Source of the DNA: Winogradskyella pelagia
GTDB lineage: Bacteria > Bacteroidota > Bacteroidia > Flavobacteriales > Flavobacteriaceae
Assembly (NCBI RefSeq): GCF_017581965.1
Contig: NZ_JAGEVF010000001.1
Span: 124,001 to 188,000, forward strand
Direction of reading: 5' to 3'
DNA length: 64,000 nucleotides
Numbering within the stretch: position 1 is the stretch's first letter; each line of letters starts with the position of its first letter. Under the pieces are notes generated by a model. It saw only the letters and a list, made by a program, of their open reading frames with translations, was not told the origin of the DNA and made no database searches. Made by a program: the position numbers and the translations under genes. Shown here piece after piece: positions 36,044 through 44,712 of the stretch.

Positions 36044-37087
36044 ATGAAAGACTTTAAATACTTAGCGGCATTTTCAATACCATTAATGGCTTTAATTGGG
36101 CTTTACCTCAAGGGGCATTGGGTTTGGGCAACACCAATCTACACCTTTGTATGCATTCCGGTTTTAGAGGTGCTTTTCCCGATTGATAACACCAACTTAG
36201 AACAAGATGAAGTTGAAAGTAAATTAAAACGAAAGGTTTTTGACTGGTTGCTCTATCTCAACTTGCCAATAGTGTACGGTATTTTAATGTATGGCCTTTA
36301 CAGCGTTGGAAATCATAATCTTAGAATTTATGAATTAATTGGGTTAATCTTCTCTACGGGAATTGTTTTAGGTGTGAACGGCATTAATGTTGGACACGAG
36401 CTTGGGCACAGGCAAAACACAAATGAACGGTTTATTGGCAAGGCATTGCTCCTACCCTCGTTTTATATGCATTTTTATATAGAACACAATCACGGTCATC
36501 ATTTACATGCGGCTACGCCTGAAGACCCTGCTACGGCTAGGTTTAATCAAAGTGTATATTCATTTTGGTTTACTTCTACAACTCGGCAGTATTTTAATGC
36601 TTGGCGCATTCAGAAGACACTGTTAAAAAGAAATAATCATCGTTTCGTTTCCATCAACAATGATATGCTTTGGTATTCGGTTTTACATATTTGTTATGCT
36701 TTCGTGGTATTTGTAATCTTTGGCAAGACCGCTCTTCTATTTGCCATCTTAGCCGGTATCTCTGGTTTTGTGCTTTTAGAAACGGTTAACTATATCGAAC
36801 ATTATGGCTTGTTACGTCATAAGACAAAGTCTGGTCGCTATGAGCGTGTTAAGGAAATGCACTCTTGGAACTCTAACCATGTTATCGGGCGCATAGTGCT
36901 TTACGAATTAACTAGGCACAGCGATCATCATTTCAAATCCTCTAAAAAATATCAAATATTAGACTGCCACGATCAAAGTCCTCAAATGCCTTTTGGTTAT
37001 CCTACCTCAATGGTACTTTCTCTAATTCCACCTTTGTGGTTTAGAATTATGAATAAGCGCGTACCCAAGGCAATGATATTATCTTAA
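36044..37087 (+). CDS. alkB: Alkane 1-monooxygenase (AlkB-type di-iron hydroxylase)
   Basis: 347 residues from the ATG at 36044. An in-frame TTG ten codons upstream has no support. Six hydrophobic segments surround the three histidine boxes of the family: HELGHRQN, EHNHGHHLH and RHSDHHF, plus NYIEHYGLLRH between the second and third. These bind the non-heme di-iron centre. AlkB hydroxylates the terminal carbon of medium-chain alkanes, with electrons from rubredoxin. No rubredoxin or reductase gene is nearby, so the electron donor must be elsewhere. Related enzymes act on fatty acids or sterol-like lipids, so the true substrate is not certain. Confidence 0.9.
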   Translation: MKDFKYLAAFSIPLMALIGLYLKGHWVWATPIYTFVCIPVLEVLFPIDNTNLEQDEVESKLKRKVFDWLLYLNLPIVYGILMYGLYSVGNHNLRIYELIGLIFSTGIVLGVNGINVGHELGHRQNTNERFIGKALLLPSFYMHFYIEHNHGHHLHAATPEDPATARFNQSVYSFWFTSTTRQYFNAWRIQKTLLKRNNHRFVSINNDMLWYSVLHICYAFVVFVIFGKTALLFAILAGISGFVLLETVNYIEHYGLLRHKTKSGRYERVKEMHSWNSNHVIGRIVLYELTRHSDHHFKSSKKYQILDCHDQSPQMPFGYPTSMVLSLIPPLWFRIMNKRVPKAMILS

Positions 37088-37098
37088 ACGCCCTTTTC

Positions 37099-37129
37099 TT
37101 TGTTCTGTGTATTAAGCAAGCTATCTTTG
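37099..37129 (+). promoter_or_regulatory. Promoter of gltX
   Basis: TTTG at 37099-37102 is followed after exactly 19 bases by TATCTTTG at 37122-37129. This is the best match in the window to the Bacteroidota promoter TTTG-N19-TAnnTTTG. The gltX ATG is at 37148. Confidence 0.75.
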
Positions 37130-37147
37130 CGGTCTAAATTATAATCC

Positions 37148-38671
37148 ATGTCAAAACATGTGCGTGTGCGCTTTGCGCCAAGCCCAACCGGCCCATTACA
37201 TATTGGCGGAGTAAGAACTGCGCTTTTCAACTATTTATTTGCAAAAAAACATGGTGGCGATTTTGTGCTCCGAATTGAAGACACAGACCAAAATAGGTAC
37301 ATTGAAGGCGCTGAGGACTATATTATTGAATCATTGAATTGGTGCGGAATCCCGTTTGATGAAGGTCCTGCAAAAAATGATAAGTTTGGACCGTACAGAC
37401 AAAGTGAGCGCCAAGAACTTTACAAAACATACGCTGATAAACTCATTGAAGACGGCAAAGCTTATTTTGCTTTTGATACACCAGACCAACTAGATGCGCA
37501 CAGAAAACAACATGAAGCTGAAGGTAAAACCTTTATTTACAATTGGCACAATAGGGAAAAAGGTAGATTAATAAACTCATTGGTTTTATCTAAGGAAGAA
37601 ACCGATGCTAAAATTGCCGCAGGAGACCATTTTGTGGTCCGTTTCAAATCTCCAAAAGACCAAACTGTTTCTTTAACAGATATTGTAAGGGGCGAGATTA
37701 AAATAGACACCAATACTTTAGATGATAAAATTCTGTTTAAAAGCGATGGCATGCCAACCTATCACTTGGCCAATATAGTAGATGATCATTTAATGGAAAT
37801 ATCTCACGTTATAAGAGGTGAAGAATGGCTGCCTTCTTTGGCGTTACACAAACTTTTATACGATGCTTTGGATTGGAAAGCGCCAGAGTTTGCCCACTTA
37901 CCGCTTATTTTAAACCCGACTGGAAAAGGAAAATTAAGCAAGCGCCACGCATCAAAACTTGGTATTCCGGTTTTTCCGTTAGAGTGGGTCAATCCAGAAA
38001 CAAAGGAAGTTTCCTTAGGTTTTAGAGAAGAAGGATATTTTCCCGAGGCTGTTATTAACTTTTTAGCGTTTCTTGGCTGGAATCCAGGGACCGAACAAGA
38101 GCTTTATAATATAGAACAGCTTATCAAAGATTTCGATCTAGACAAAGTTCAAAAGGGTGGTGCGCGTTTTGACCCGGACAAAACCAAATGGTTTAATCAT
38201 CATTACATGCAGCAGCAATTAGATATAGAATTAGCTCATACCTTTAAAAGTCTTAGGCCGGAGCTGAAAGACATTGACATTAACTATGTTGCTTTAATTA
38301 TTGGTTTAATAAAGGAACGTGCAACTTTTGTTAGCGAATTTTGGGATTTAAGCCATTACTTCTTTATTGCACCAGATAACTACGAAGAGAAAGCTTCTAA
38401 AAAGGCCATTAAGCCAGACACAATTGAGTATATGCAAAAGGCTATAGAACTTATAGCTGCCACACGCGAATTCACGGTAGAAAACCTACAAGCAAAAATT
38501 AAGGACTGGATTACAGAACACAATATTGGCTTTGGTAAGGTAATGATGCCGTTACGACTAGCTTTGGTTGGAGCTTTACGGGGTCCAGACGTATTTGAGA
38601 TTATGTTTATGATTGGTAAAAATGAAACCTTAAAACGTATCGAATCCTTTATTGGAAAGCTACCATCTTAA
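37148..38671 (+). CDS. gltX: Glutamate--tRNA ligase
   Basis: 507 residues. The class I signature PSPTGPLHIGG is at 11-21 and KLSKR at 262-266 is the KMSKS loop. LRIEDTDQNR is also conserved. The C-terminal anticodon domain is complete. It charges tRNA-Glu in the cytoplasm. Because a separate GlnRS is encoded 3 kb away, tRNA-Gln need not be misacylated by this enzyme. The gene has its own promoter. Confidence 0.97.
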   Translation: MSKHVRVRFAPSPTGPLHIGGVRTALFNYLFAKKHGGDFVLRIEDTDQNRYIEGAEDYIIESLNWCGIPFDEGPAKNDKFGPYRQSERQELYKTYADKLIEDGKAYFAFDTPDQLDAHRKQHEAEGKTFIYNWHNREKGRLINSLVLSKEETDAKIAAGDHFVVRFKSPKDQTVSLTDIVRGEIKIDTNTLDDKILFKSDGMPTYHLANIVDDHLMEISHVIRGEEWLPSLALHKLLYDALDWKAPEFAHLPLILNPTGKGKLSKRHASKLGIPVFPLEWVNPETKEVSLGFREEGYFPEAVINFLAFLGWNPGTEQELYNIEQLIKDFDLDKVQKGGARFDPDKTKWFNHHYMQQQLDIELAHTFKSLRPELKDIDINYVALIIGLIKERATFVSEFWDLSHYFFIAPDNYEEKASKKAIKPDTIEYMQKAIELIAATREFTVENLQAKIKDWITEHNIGFGKVMMPLRLALVGALRGPDVFEIMFMIGKNETLKRIESFIGKLPS

Positions 38672-38706
38672 CTTTAGCGCGAAAATAGGTTGAAGAAATT
38701 AGTTAT

Positions 38707-39387
38707 CTAAAATATTAAGAGCGCTGTCAAGGTCAGCATAGATTGATTACCCTTGAATTTACTAGTATTACTGCCTACATTGAGATTTTTATCATTAAGC
38801 CTAGCCAAAATATTGGTAAATCCGTAAATGTACTGTCCTCGCAATGAGAATCTTCCCAATCCTGCTGACAGACCAACAGCACCATTGATATTAAATCTTG
38901 AAATATCTGTTATATCCTCAGCTAATAAGTTGTTAAACCCTGAGATGACGTAAGCCTCCTTCTCTTGGTCTTTAAGTTCTAACTCACCGTTGTACTGTAC
39001 CATTGGCCCAGCATCTAGGGTTAGATTATTTCCTATTAATTTGGCGTGAAACAAAAAGGAGGCCTGTACAGTTAGCAATTTATATTCTACAAATTCATCT
39101 AAAGTAGAGGCTAATGGTCTTGCGCTAATGTCTATATTGTTTTCAGACATTTGAATGTTATAGCTTACATTGTACCATTTATGAGGTATATTCACCCAGG
39201 CCGTTAAGCCACCTAAATATCCTGTATTCGATTTTGTTTTAAAATTATCTGTGAGAAGGTCAAATTGAGTTACGCCGCCTTGAATTCCAATACCGTTTCT
39301 AATGGTATAGCGCTTGTGTTGCGAAAACCCGAGTGTAACATAACATAGGGTGATGACTACTAATATAGTGTGTTTAATGTTTTTCAT
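38707..39387 (-). CDS. Outer-membrane beta-barrel protein, small
   Basis: 226 residues with a signal peptide (MKNIKHTILVVITLCYVTLG, cut before FSQ or after). The rest consists of alternating strands with aromatic ends and closes with LTLTALLIF, the terminal-strand pattern of a beta-barrel. About eight to ten strands can be imagined, as in the OMP_b-brl families of Bacteroidota. Residues 45-60 read TKSNTGYLGGLTAWV. The cargo or ligand is unknown. The gene is flanked by convergent gltX and a divergent SPFH gene. Confidence 0.78.
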   Translation of the reverse strand: MKNIKHTILVVITLCYVTLGFSQHKRYTIRNGIGIQGGVTQFDLLTDNFKTKSNTGYLGGLTAWVNIPHKWYNVSYNIQMSENNIDISARPLASTLDEFVEYKLLTVQASFLFHAKLIGNNLTLDAGPMVQYNGELELKDQEKEAYVISGFNNLLAEDITDISRFNINGAVGLSAGLGRFSLRGQYIYGFTNILARLNDKNLNVGSNTSKFKGNQSMLTLTALLIF

Positions 39388-39478
39388 CTCAATTTAGGGC
39401 TGATTACAACAAACCTAATAAAAAGAATTAATATTACTTACATTTATAAACGTATTCAAATAGCATAAATTTTTAACT

Positions 39479-40402
39479 ATGGACAATTTTTTACTGATTC
39501 CAATTATCTTTATAGGACTTGTTGTTCTAATTTCTTCATTCTTTATTGTTAAACAACAAACTGCTGCAATAATTGAGCGTTTTGGTCGATTTCAAAGCAT
39601 TCGTCAGTCTGGTTTACAAATGAAAATCCCCTTGGTAGACCGTATTGCGGGTCGGTTGAGTTTAAAGATTCAACAATTAGACGTTCTTATTGAGACCAAA
39701 ACCCTTGACGACGTTTTTGTTAAAATAAAAGTATCTGTGCAGTTTGTTGTCTTAAGGGCTCAAGTTTATGATGCGTTCTATAAATTAGAAAATCCGCACG
39801 ACCAGATTACGTCTTTCGTTTTCGATGTTGTTAGGGCCGAGGTTCCTAAAATGAAATTAGATGATGTCTTTGTTAAAAAAGACGATATCGCTATTGCGGT
39901 AAAGCGGGAATTACAAGAGTATATGTCTGAGTATGGATATGATATTATTAAAACCCTAGTAACGGACATTGATCCAGATTCTCAAGTAAAGGCTGCTATG
40001 AACAGAATTAATGCCTCAGAACGCGAAAAAATCGCGGCGCAGTTTGAAGGTGATGCTGCCCGAATCCTTATCGTTGAAAAAGCTAAGGCAGAAGCAGAAA
40101 GTAAGCGTCTCCAAGGTCAGGGCATAGCAGACCAACGTCGTGAGATTGCTAGAGGTTTGGAAGAGTCAGTTGAGGTCTTAAATAAAGTAGGAATTAATTC
40201 TCAAGAGGCATCTGCTCTAATTGTTGTGACCCAACATTACGATACTTTACAGTCCATAGGCGGAGAAACCAATAGCAACTTAATCTTGTTACCTAATTCT
40301 CCTCAAGCTGGTAGCAATATGCTCAATGATATGGTAGCTAGCTTTACAGCAAGCAACCAGATTGGCGAAGCCATGAAAAATGCTAAAACTAAAAAGGGCT
40401 AG
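39479..40402 (+). CDS. SPFH/stomatin-like membrane protein
   Basis: 307 residues. One N-terminal membrane helix (about 4-24) is followed by the SPFH domain, about 25-200, with TAAIIERFGRF and SLKIQQLDVLIETKTLDDVFV. A helical region rich in Ala and Glu (about 175-240) follows. It resembles stomatin/QmcA proteins, which assemble into large ring-like microdomains in the membrane and interact with proteases. No NfeD-like partner gene is adjacent. A hairpin follows the stop. Confidence 0.9.
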   Translation: MDNFLLIPIIFIGLVVLISSFFIVKQQTAAIIERFGRFQSIRQSGLQMKIPLVDRIAGRLSLKIQQLDVLIETKTLDDVFVKIKVSVQFVVLRAQVYDAFYKLENPHDQITSFVFDVVRAEVPKMKLDDVFVKKDDIAIAVKRELQEYMSEYGYDIIKTLVTDIDPDSQVKAAMNRINASEREKIAAQFEGDAARILIVEKAKAEAESKRLQGQGIADQRREIARGLEESVEVLNKVGINSQEASALIVVTQHYDTLQSIGGETNSNLILLPNSPQAGSNMLNDMVASFTASNQIGEAMKNAKTKKG

Positions 40403-40410
40403 TAAATATA

Positions 40411-40435
40411 AAGGCGGCTCAAATTTAGCCGCCTT
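40411..40435. terminator. Hairpin after the SPFH gene
   Basis: AAGGCGGCT (40411-40419) and AGCCGCCTT (40427-40435) form a 9-base-pair stem with a 7-base loop. The T-tract afterwards is short, so it may act as a weak terminator or mRNA stabiliser between convergent genes. Confidence 0.55.
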
Positions 40436-40453
40436 GTTTCAAATAATTTAAAC

Positions 40454-40942
40454 TTACAAGCCACACAAAATTGCACCCATAACAGTAGTTGTTAGAATCC
40501 AATATCCTGAATTTACCAAAATATATTGTGCGCTTTTACGCTCAAATAAAGCTACGGTACCAATTATAGGAAGCGCACCAAGTACGCCAAAAATACCACC
40601 ATGTAAGGCGCCATGTTTAAAGGTCCTATAGGCATTTCCATAATCGCCCATAAACGCCTCAAAGGAGGGTTTGGCTAATTCTGGCTCCACCCCTATCATA
40701 CCAAAAGCACCAAATTGATGATTTGTAAATTGCATTAGCAATACTGCTAATAGTGCTGAAAATACAAGGGCAAGACCAAAAATAATTCCGATTTTACCTG
40801 TTTTCATTTTCTCTTCCGTCATACCAGAAGCACGCATCCAAACATTGCCAAAGCCTATGTTAGGATTATACCAAACAGCTCCAATTACTAGAGCCGCGAC
40901 CGCAGCAATTGGGATTGCTATAGGATTAATAGGTAATTCCAT
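40454..40942 (-). CDS. DUF1761 family membrane protein
   Basis: 162 residues with four hydrophobic segments. The start with AVAALVIGAVWYNP, then GFGNVWMRASGM, is typical of DUF1761 proteins, small polytopic membrane proteins of unknown function found in many bacteria. It is downstream of glnS on the minus strand but separated by a terminator, so it is probably transcribed alone. Confidence 0.85.
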   Translation of the reverse strand: MELPINPIAIPIAAVAALVIGAVWYNPNIGFGNVWMRASGMTEEKMKTGKIGIIFGLALVFSALLAVLLMQFTNHQFGAFGMIGVEPELAKPSFEAFMGDYGNAYRTFKHGALHGGIFGVLGALPIIGTVALFERKSAQYILVNSGYWILTTTVMGAILCGL

Positions 40943-40977
40943 GGTTATATTGATTTTAGTTAGTGTTAGAAAGGTAC

Positions 40978-41007
40978 AAAAAAACCTCTAAGTGTTAACC
41001 TTGAGGT
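40978..41007 (-). terminator. Rho-independent terminator of glnS
   Basis: On the minus strand ACCTCAAG (41007-41000) pairs with CTTAGAGGT (40992-40984) with one bulged A and a 7-base loop, followed by six or more Ts. It lies 25 bases after the glnS stop. Confidence 0.75.
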
Positions 41008-41031
41008 GTATTCAATAGTTATCCGTTAATT

Positions 41032-43059
41032 TTAAATGGTTTTAGCTTCTGCTACTAACAGTTCGTTTTTATCCTCAAGTGCTTTTTGAATAAACGCCTC
41101 TATGTTTTTGTTACGCTCTAAACCATTTTTAAGCAACTCTCTAAGCGTAATAAGAACGGCGATACGTGTACCCGCTTTTTTTACCGCAGTGCCGAATAAA
41201 GGCTCTATTTCTTCATATGAGACATTCTGAGCGAGATTTGAAATCTCTGATTTAACTTTCGCCTGCTTTTCTTCAGGTAGGTTAGTATACTTTTTACCCA
41301 ATTGTTGAATAATACTTATGGCAGAGCGTTTTTGTTGAGGCTTATTTTGCCTAATATTTTGACCCTGTTTATTTTGATTTGATTTTTGGGTCGTATTTTT
41401 TGATTGCTTTACCCAGCTATCACGCAATCCTACGGTTTTATTAAATACCAATGCACCAGATTTTGAATCTTTATCAACTATAAAATATCCTATGCGCTGA
41501 AACTGAAAGCGTTCACCTGGTTTAGCCGTCGCTAATCCTGGCTCCAAATACCCAGTCTTAATTGTAAGAGAGTTTGGGTTTAAAAACTCCATAAAGTCCT
41601 TACCCTTGTCAGAATCGGGAGCTTCATGCATAAATAAACGGTCGTATTCGCGAATTTCAGCCGAAATAGCGTGCCTCACGGAAACCCAATGCAAGGTACC
41701 CTTAACCTTTTTATCTGTATTGGTGTCGTAAGTACAGTGTATTTCCTGTACAACACCATTCTCATCCTTGACGACATCATTAGCCTTGATGATATAGGCA
41801 TTTTTTAAACGCACCTCCCCTTCTAGCTGTAATCTAAAGAACTTACTGCCTGCTGCTTCCTTAAAATCTTCACGCTCAATAAACAGCTCATTTGAAAAAG
41901 GTACTTTCCTATGGCCTGCACTTTCGTCCTCTTGGTTATTCTCAGCCTCTAACCACTCTTCTTTATCTTCAGGATAATTAGTTATAATAACTTTTACAGG
42001 GTCTAATACAGCCATAACCCTATTTGCTTTTTTATTTAAATCTTCGCGGATACAAAACTCCAATAAGGACACATCGATAACATTCTCACGCTTGGCAACG
42101 CCCACTTTTTCTATAAATTTCCTTATGGATGTTGGTGTATAACCTCGTCGTCTTAAGCCAGATATTGTTGGCATACGCGGATCGTCCCATCCATTTACAA
42201 TCCCCTCTTCAACTAAGCGCAATAATTTGCGCTTGCTCATTATAGTATAGCTTAAATTTAACCGTGCAAACTCTCGTTGTTTTGGCGGTAATGGCAAATA
42301 GTCTTTACTGTAGTGATAAACATTGTCTCTAAACCAATTATATAGTTTTCTGTGTGGTTTAAATTCTAAAGAGCACAAAGAGTGGGATATTTGCTCAATA
42401 TAATCGCTCTCACCATGCGTCCAATCGTACATCGGATAAATACACCAATCATTACCTGTTCTATGGTGATGCGCATACATAATGCGATACATAATAGGAT
42501 CTCGCATTAGCATATTAGGATCTTCCATATCAATTTTTGCACGTAATACATGCTCGCCAGCATGGAATTCACCCGCCTTCATTCTACGAAATAAATCCAA
42601 GTTCTCTTCAACAGGTCGATTTCTGTAAGGACTATTTTTTCCTGGCTCTTTAGGTGTTCCCTTCTGCTCTGCTATTGCTTCAGATGTTTGGCTGTCAACA
42701 TAAGCCTTTCCGTCTTTAATAAGCATTACGGCCCAATCATAAAGCTTTTGAAAATAATCAGAAGAGTAGAGCTCATCTTCCCAATGATAGCCCAACCATT
42801 TAATATCGCGCTTTATAGCATCTACATATTCTTGTTCTTCTTTTGAGGGGTTGGTGTCATCGAAACGCAAATTCACCGGAGCACCATACTTCTCCCCTAG
42901 ACCAAAACTTATTCCAATGGCCTTCATATGGCCAATATGTAGATAACCATTAGGTTCTGGCGGAAAGCGAAAACGCAACTTTTCTTTTGGCATTCCATTG
43001 GCCAAATCCTCTTCAATTATATGCTCAATAAAATTGAGTGATTTTATTTCTTCTGACAT
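41032..43059 (-). CDS. glnS: Glutamine--tRNA ligase with C-terminal extension
   Basis: 675 residues. The catalytic core shows PPEPNGYLHIGH (HIGH at 41-44) and MSKRK (274-278). The beta-barrel anticodon domain runs to about residue 551. A Gln/Asn/Lys-rich linker (552-578) then leads to a helical C-terminal module of about 97 residues with NGLERNKNIEAFIQKAL near its end. Such flavobacterial proteins are commonly labelled GlnRS/YqeY fusion proteins, but this tail is shorter than a full YqeY and I cannot confirm the relationship. The enzyme charges tRNA-Gln directly. Its promoter at 43110-43117 gives it a leader of about 45 bases. Confidence 0.95.
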   Translation of the reverse strand: MSEEIKSLNFIEHIIEEDLANGMPKEKLRFRFPPEPNGYLHIGHMKAIGISFGLGEKYGAPVNLRFDDTNPSKEEQEYVDAIKRDIKWLGYHWEDELYSSDYFQKLYDWAVMLIKDGKAYVDSQTSEAIAEQKGTPKEPGKNSPYRNRPVEENLDLFRRMKAGEFHAGEHVLRAKIDMEDPNMLMRDPIMYRIMYAHHHRTGNDWCIYPMYDWTHGESDYIEQISHSLCSLEFKPHRKLYNWFRDNVYHYSKDYLPLPPKQREFARLNLSYTIMSKRKLLRLVEEGIVNGWDDPRMPTISGLRRRGYTPTSIRKFIEKVGVAKRENVIDVSLLEFCIREDLNKKANRVMAVLDPVKVIITNYPEDKEEWLEAENNQEDESAGHRKVPFSNELFIEREDFKEAAGSKFFRLQLEGEVRLKNAYIIKANDVVKDENGVVQEIHCTYDTNTDKKVKGTLHWVSVRHAISAEIREYDRLFMHEAPDSDKGKDFMEFLNPNSLTIKTGYLEPGLATAKPGERFQFQRIGYFIVDKDSKSGALVFNKTVGLRDSWVKQSKNTTQKSNQNKQGQNIRQNKPQQKRSAISIIQQLGKKYTNLPEEKQAKVKSEISNLAQNVSYEEIEPLFGTAVKKAGTRIAVLITLRELLKNGLERNKNIEAFIQKALEDKNELLVAEAKTI

Positions 43060-43109
43060 TGATTACAATTAAATAAACCTCGTTACTGATGTAAGGCCTG
43101 AAAGTGACA

Positions 43110-43117
43110 CAAAATTA
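43110..43117 (-). promoter_or_regulatory. -7 promoter box of glnS
   Basis: TAATTTTG on the minus strand matches TAnnTTTG and lies 50 bases before the glnS ATG at 43059. No -33 TTG is obvious. Confidence 0.4.
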
Positions 43118-43183
43118 AGGAAAATGTAACGTTTATAAACTATTCCAGACCTATAGAATAGATAAATCAAAAACTTAAATATA

Positions 43184-43384
43184 ATGAACTATAGATGTCC
43201 TAAGTGTAATAATACAACATATGAAATAGACCAAATGCAAGCCACGGGCGGAACTTTCACCAAATTGTTTAACATTCAGAATAAAAAATTTACTTCTGTA
43301 ACTTGTAAAAAGTGCACTTACACCGAGTTCTTTAAGTCTAGCACAAGCACTATTGGTAATATATTTGACTTTTTTACAAATTAG
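43184..43384 (+). CDS. Small zinc-ribbon protein, DUF2082-like
   Basis: 66 residues. The two knuckles are C5-P-K-C8 and C41-K-K-C44, which would bind one zinc, and the piece between them (GGTFTKLFNIQNKKF) is typical of the nucleic-acid-binding zinc-ribbon family DUF2082. The C-terminus (TSTIGNIFDFF) is hydrophobic. It is monocistronic in the gap between glnS and folB. The function is not known. Confidence 0.85.
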   Translation: MNYRCPKCNNTTYEIDQMQATGGTFTKLFNIQNKKFTSVTCKKCTYTEFFKSSTSTIGNIFDFFTN

Positions 43385-43458
43385 TTCTTAAGCATCAATC
43401 GCTTTTGCGATTTAATTTATTTTCCTTTTTAATCGCTTAAAAAATGCGCTTATAGGTT

Positions 43459-43466
43459 TATTTTTG
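43459..43466 (+). promoter_or_regulatory. -7 box of folB, near-leaderless
   Basis: TATTTTTG matches TAnnTTTG and ends four bases before the folB ATG at 43471, so the predicted mRNA has almost no leader. Confidence 0.4.
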
Positions 43467-43470
43467 CACC

Positions 43471-43830
43471 ATGGGAATTATAAAAGTAGAAAACATCCGT
43501 ATTTATGCTCATCACGGCTGCTTAAAAGAAGAAACCCTTATCGGTAGCGATTACAGGGTAGATCTTAAGGTCAAAGTTGATTTGACAAAATCTGCAGAAA
43601 CAGACACCTTAGGTGACACTGTGGATTATGTGTTTCTAAATAAAGTGGTGCGACAAGAAATGGCGAAACCATCAAAACTACTTGAAACTGTTGCACAACG
43701 TATATTGACTCGTATTTTCAAGGAAGATAAAATGGTTGAAAAAGCTACAATTGCCGTTAGTAAACTCAACCCACCGATTGGTGGTGATGTAGAAATGGTT
43801 ACCATCGAAATGACACAAAAGCGAAAATAG
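43471..43830 (+). CDS. folB: Dihydroneopterin aldolase
   Basis: 119 residues, the usual length. AHHGCLKEE with the substrate-binding Glu, DYVFLNKVV with the conserved Tyr position, LLETVAQRI and the catalytic Lys region VSKLNPPIGG are all present. FolB converts dihydroneopterin to 6-hydroxymethyl-dihydropterin in folate synthesis. The formyl-tetrahydrofolate needed by the sugar formyltransferase in this window depends on folate, although the genes are far apart. The next gene in the same direction is a tRNA-Cys. Confidence 0.95.
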   Translation: MGIIKVENIRIYAHHGCLKEETLIGSDYRVDLKVKVDLTKSAETDTLGDTVDYVFLNKVVRQEMAKPSKLLETVAQRILTRIFKEDKMVEKATIAVSKLNPPIGGDVEMVTIEMTQKRK

Positions 43831-43884
43831 GCCCCTTAATGGTGTAAAACTTTAAATATTTATATATTTGCTCACGCTAAATAA

Positions 43885-43955
43885 GGCGTCTTGGCCGAGT
43901 GGCTAGGCAAAGGTCTGCAAAACCTTGTACAGCGGTTCGAATCCGCTAGACGCCT
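43885..43955 (+). tRNA. tRNA-Cys (anticodon GCA)
   Basis: The acceptor stem GGCGTCT (43885-43891) pairs with AGACGCC (43948-43954). The anticodon stem AAGGT/ACCTT encloses the loop CTGCAAA with anticodon GCA at 43917-43919 or so. The T arm AGCGG/CCGCT encloses TTCGAAT. The 3' CCA is not encoded. The 71-base gene lies between folB and the LysE gene. Confidence 0.96.
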
Positions 43956-43956
43956 C

Positions 43957-43987
43957 AAAAAATCCTCAACTACTGTTGGGGATTTTT
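43957..43987. terminator. Hairpin terminator after tRNA-Cys, shared with LysE gene
   Basis: AATCCTCAAC (43961-43970) pairs with GTTGGGGATT (43975-43984), with one G-T wobble, loop TACT. It has A-tract and T-tract flanks, so it can end both convergent transcripts. The LysE stop codon is at its right edge. Confidence 0.75.
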
Positions 43988-44669
43988 AATTTATTGGATT
44001 AACCTTGTCTATTTGTTCTTTACTTTTTTCATAAAGCTCTGGAAACAAGCCTTGTGATAAAAGTAAAACACCAAACCCAAGTATAACTAAAGCAATAACC
44101 TTTTTAGTCTTAAATACACGTCTTGGTGTTAATTTACTTTTAAGTCTTTTGGCGGCGGCTATTTTTATAAGGTCAGTGATGAAATAAGTCACTAACATTG
44201 TGCAGATAAAAACGAGGGTGCCGTTTTCTGAAGTGGTCAACGAAGTGCCAATAACAATAAAACCAAGCCAACCTAGCAATACGCCTATATTGATAAAGTT
44301 TAGCAGAAAACCCTTTACAAATAATTTGCCGTAATCTTTTTTGGGCAAAGTGATGCGCTGATGCTCCCTAACTATAGACCGAAACGATTTAGAGGTCTGA
44401 ATGAAGGAGATAATGCCATATACCACCAACAAGACTCCTCCAAAAATCAAAAAATTAGGATCATCTTTAATCTTTTCTATTAATTTATTGGTGCTGTAAA
44501 ACGCTAAAAGAATGAAGATTATATCGGCAAGGATAACACCAAGGTCAAAAATAATAGCACTTTTAAAGCCTTTGGTAGCTCCTGTCTCTAATAAAACAAA
44601 AAACACAGGACCAATTGTAAAGGCCAATATGATACCGAAGGGAATAGCCGTTAAAATATCATCTAACAT
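43986..44669 (-). CDS. LysE/RhtB family amino-acid exporter
   Basis: 227 residues, six membrane segments. The N-terminus IPFGIILAFTIGPVFFVLLETG has the family pattern, with the GP at about residues 20-21. LysE-family proteins export amino acids such as lysine or homoserine, or other small solutes, in exchange for protons. The substrate is not readable from sequence. The gene has a TATTTTTG box 19 bases upstream. Confidence 0.88.
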   Translation of the reverse strand: MLDDILTAIPFGIILAFTIGPVFFVLLETGATKGFKSAIIFDLGVILADIIFILLAFYSTNKLIEKIKDDPNFLIFGGVLLVVYGIISFIQTSKSFRSIVREHQRITLPKKDYGKLFVKGFLLNFINIGVLLGWLGFIVIGTSLTTSENGTLVFICTMLVTYFITDLIKIAAAKRLKSKLTPRRVFKTKKVIALVILGFGVLLLSQGLFPELYEKSKEQIDKVNPIN

Positions 44670-44687
44670 GGAAGACTAGTGTTTCCA

Positions 44688-44695
44688 CAAAAATA
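44688..44695 (-). promoter_or_regulatory. -7 promoter box of the LysE gene
   Basis: TATTTTTG on the minus strand fits TAnnTTTG, 18 bases before the ATG at 44669. No -33 box is seen. Confidence 0.45.
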
Positions 44696-44712
44696 AAAAA
44701 TATGAAAGGATT

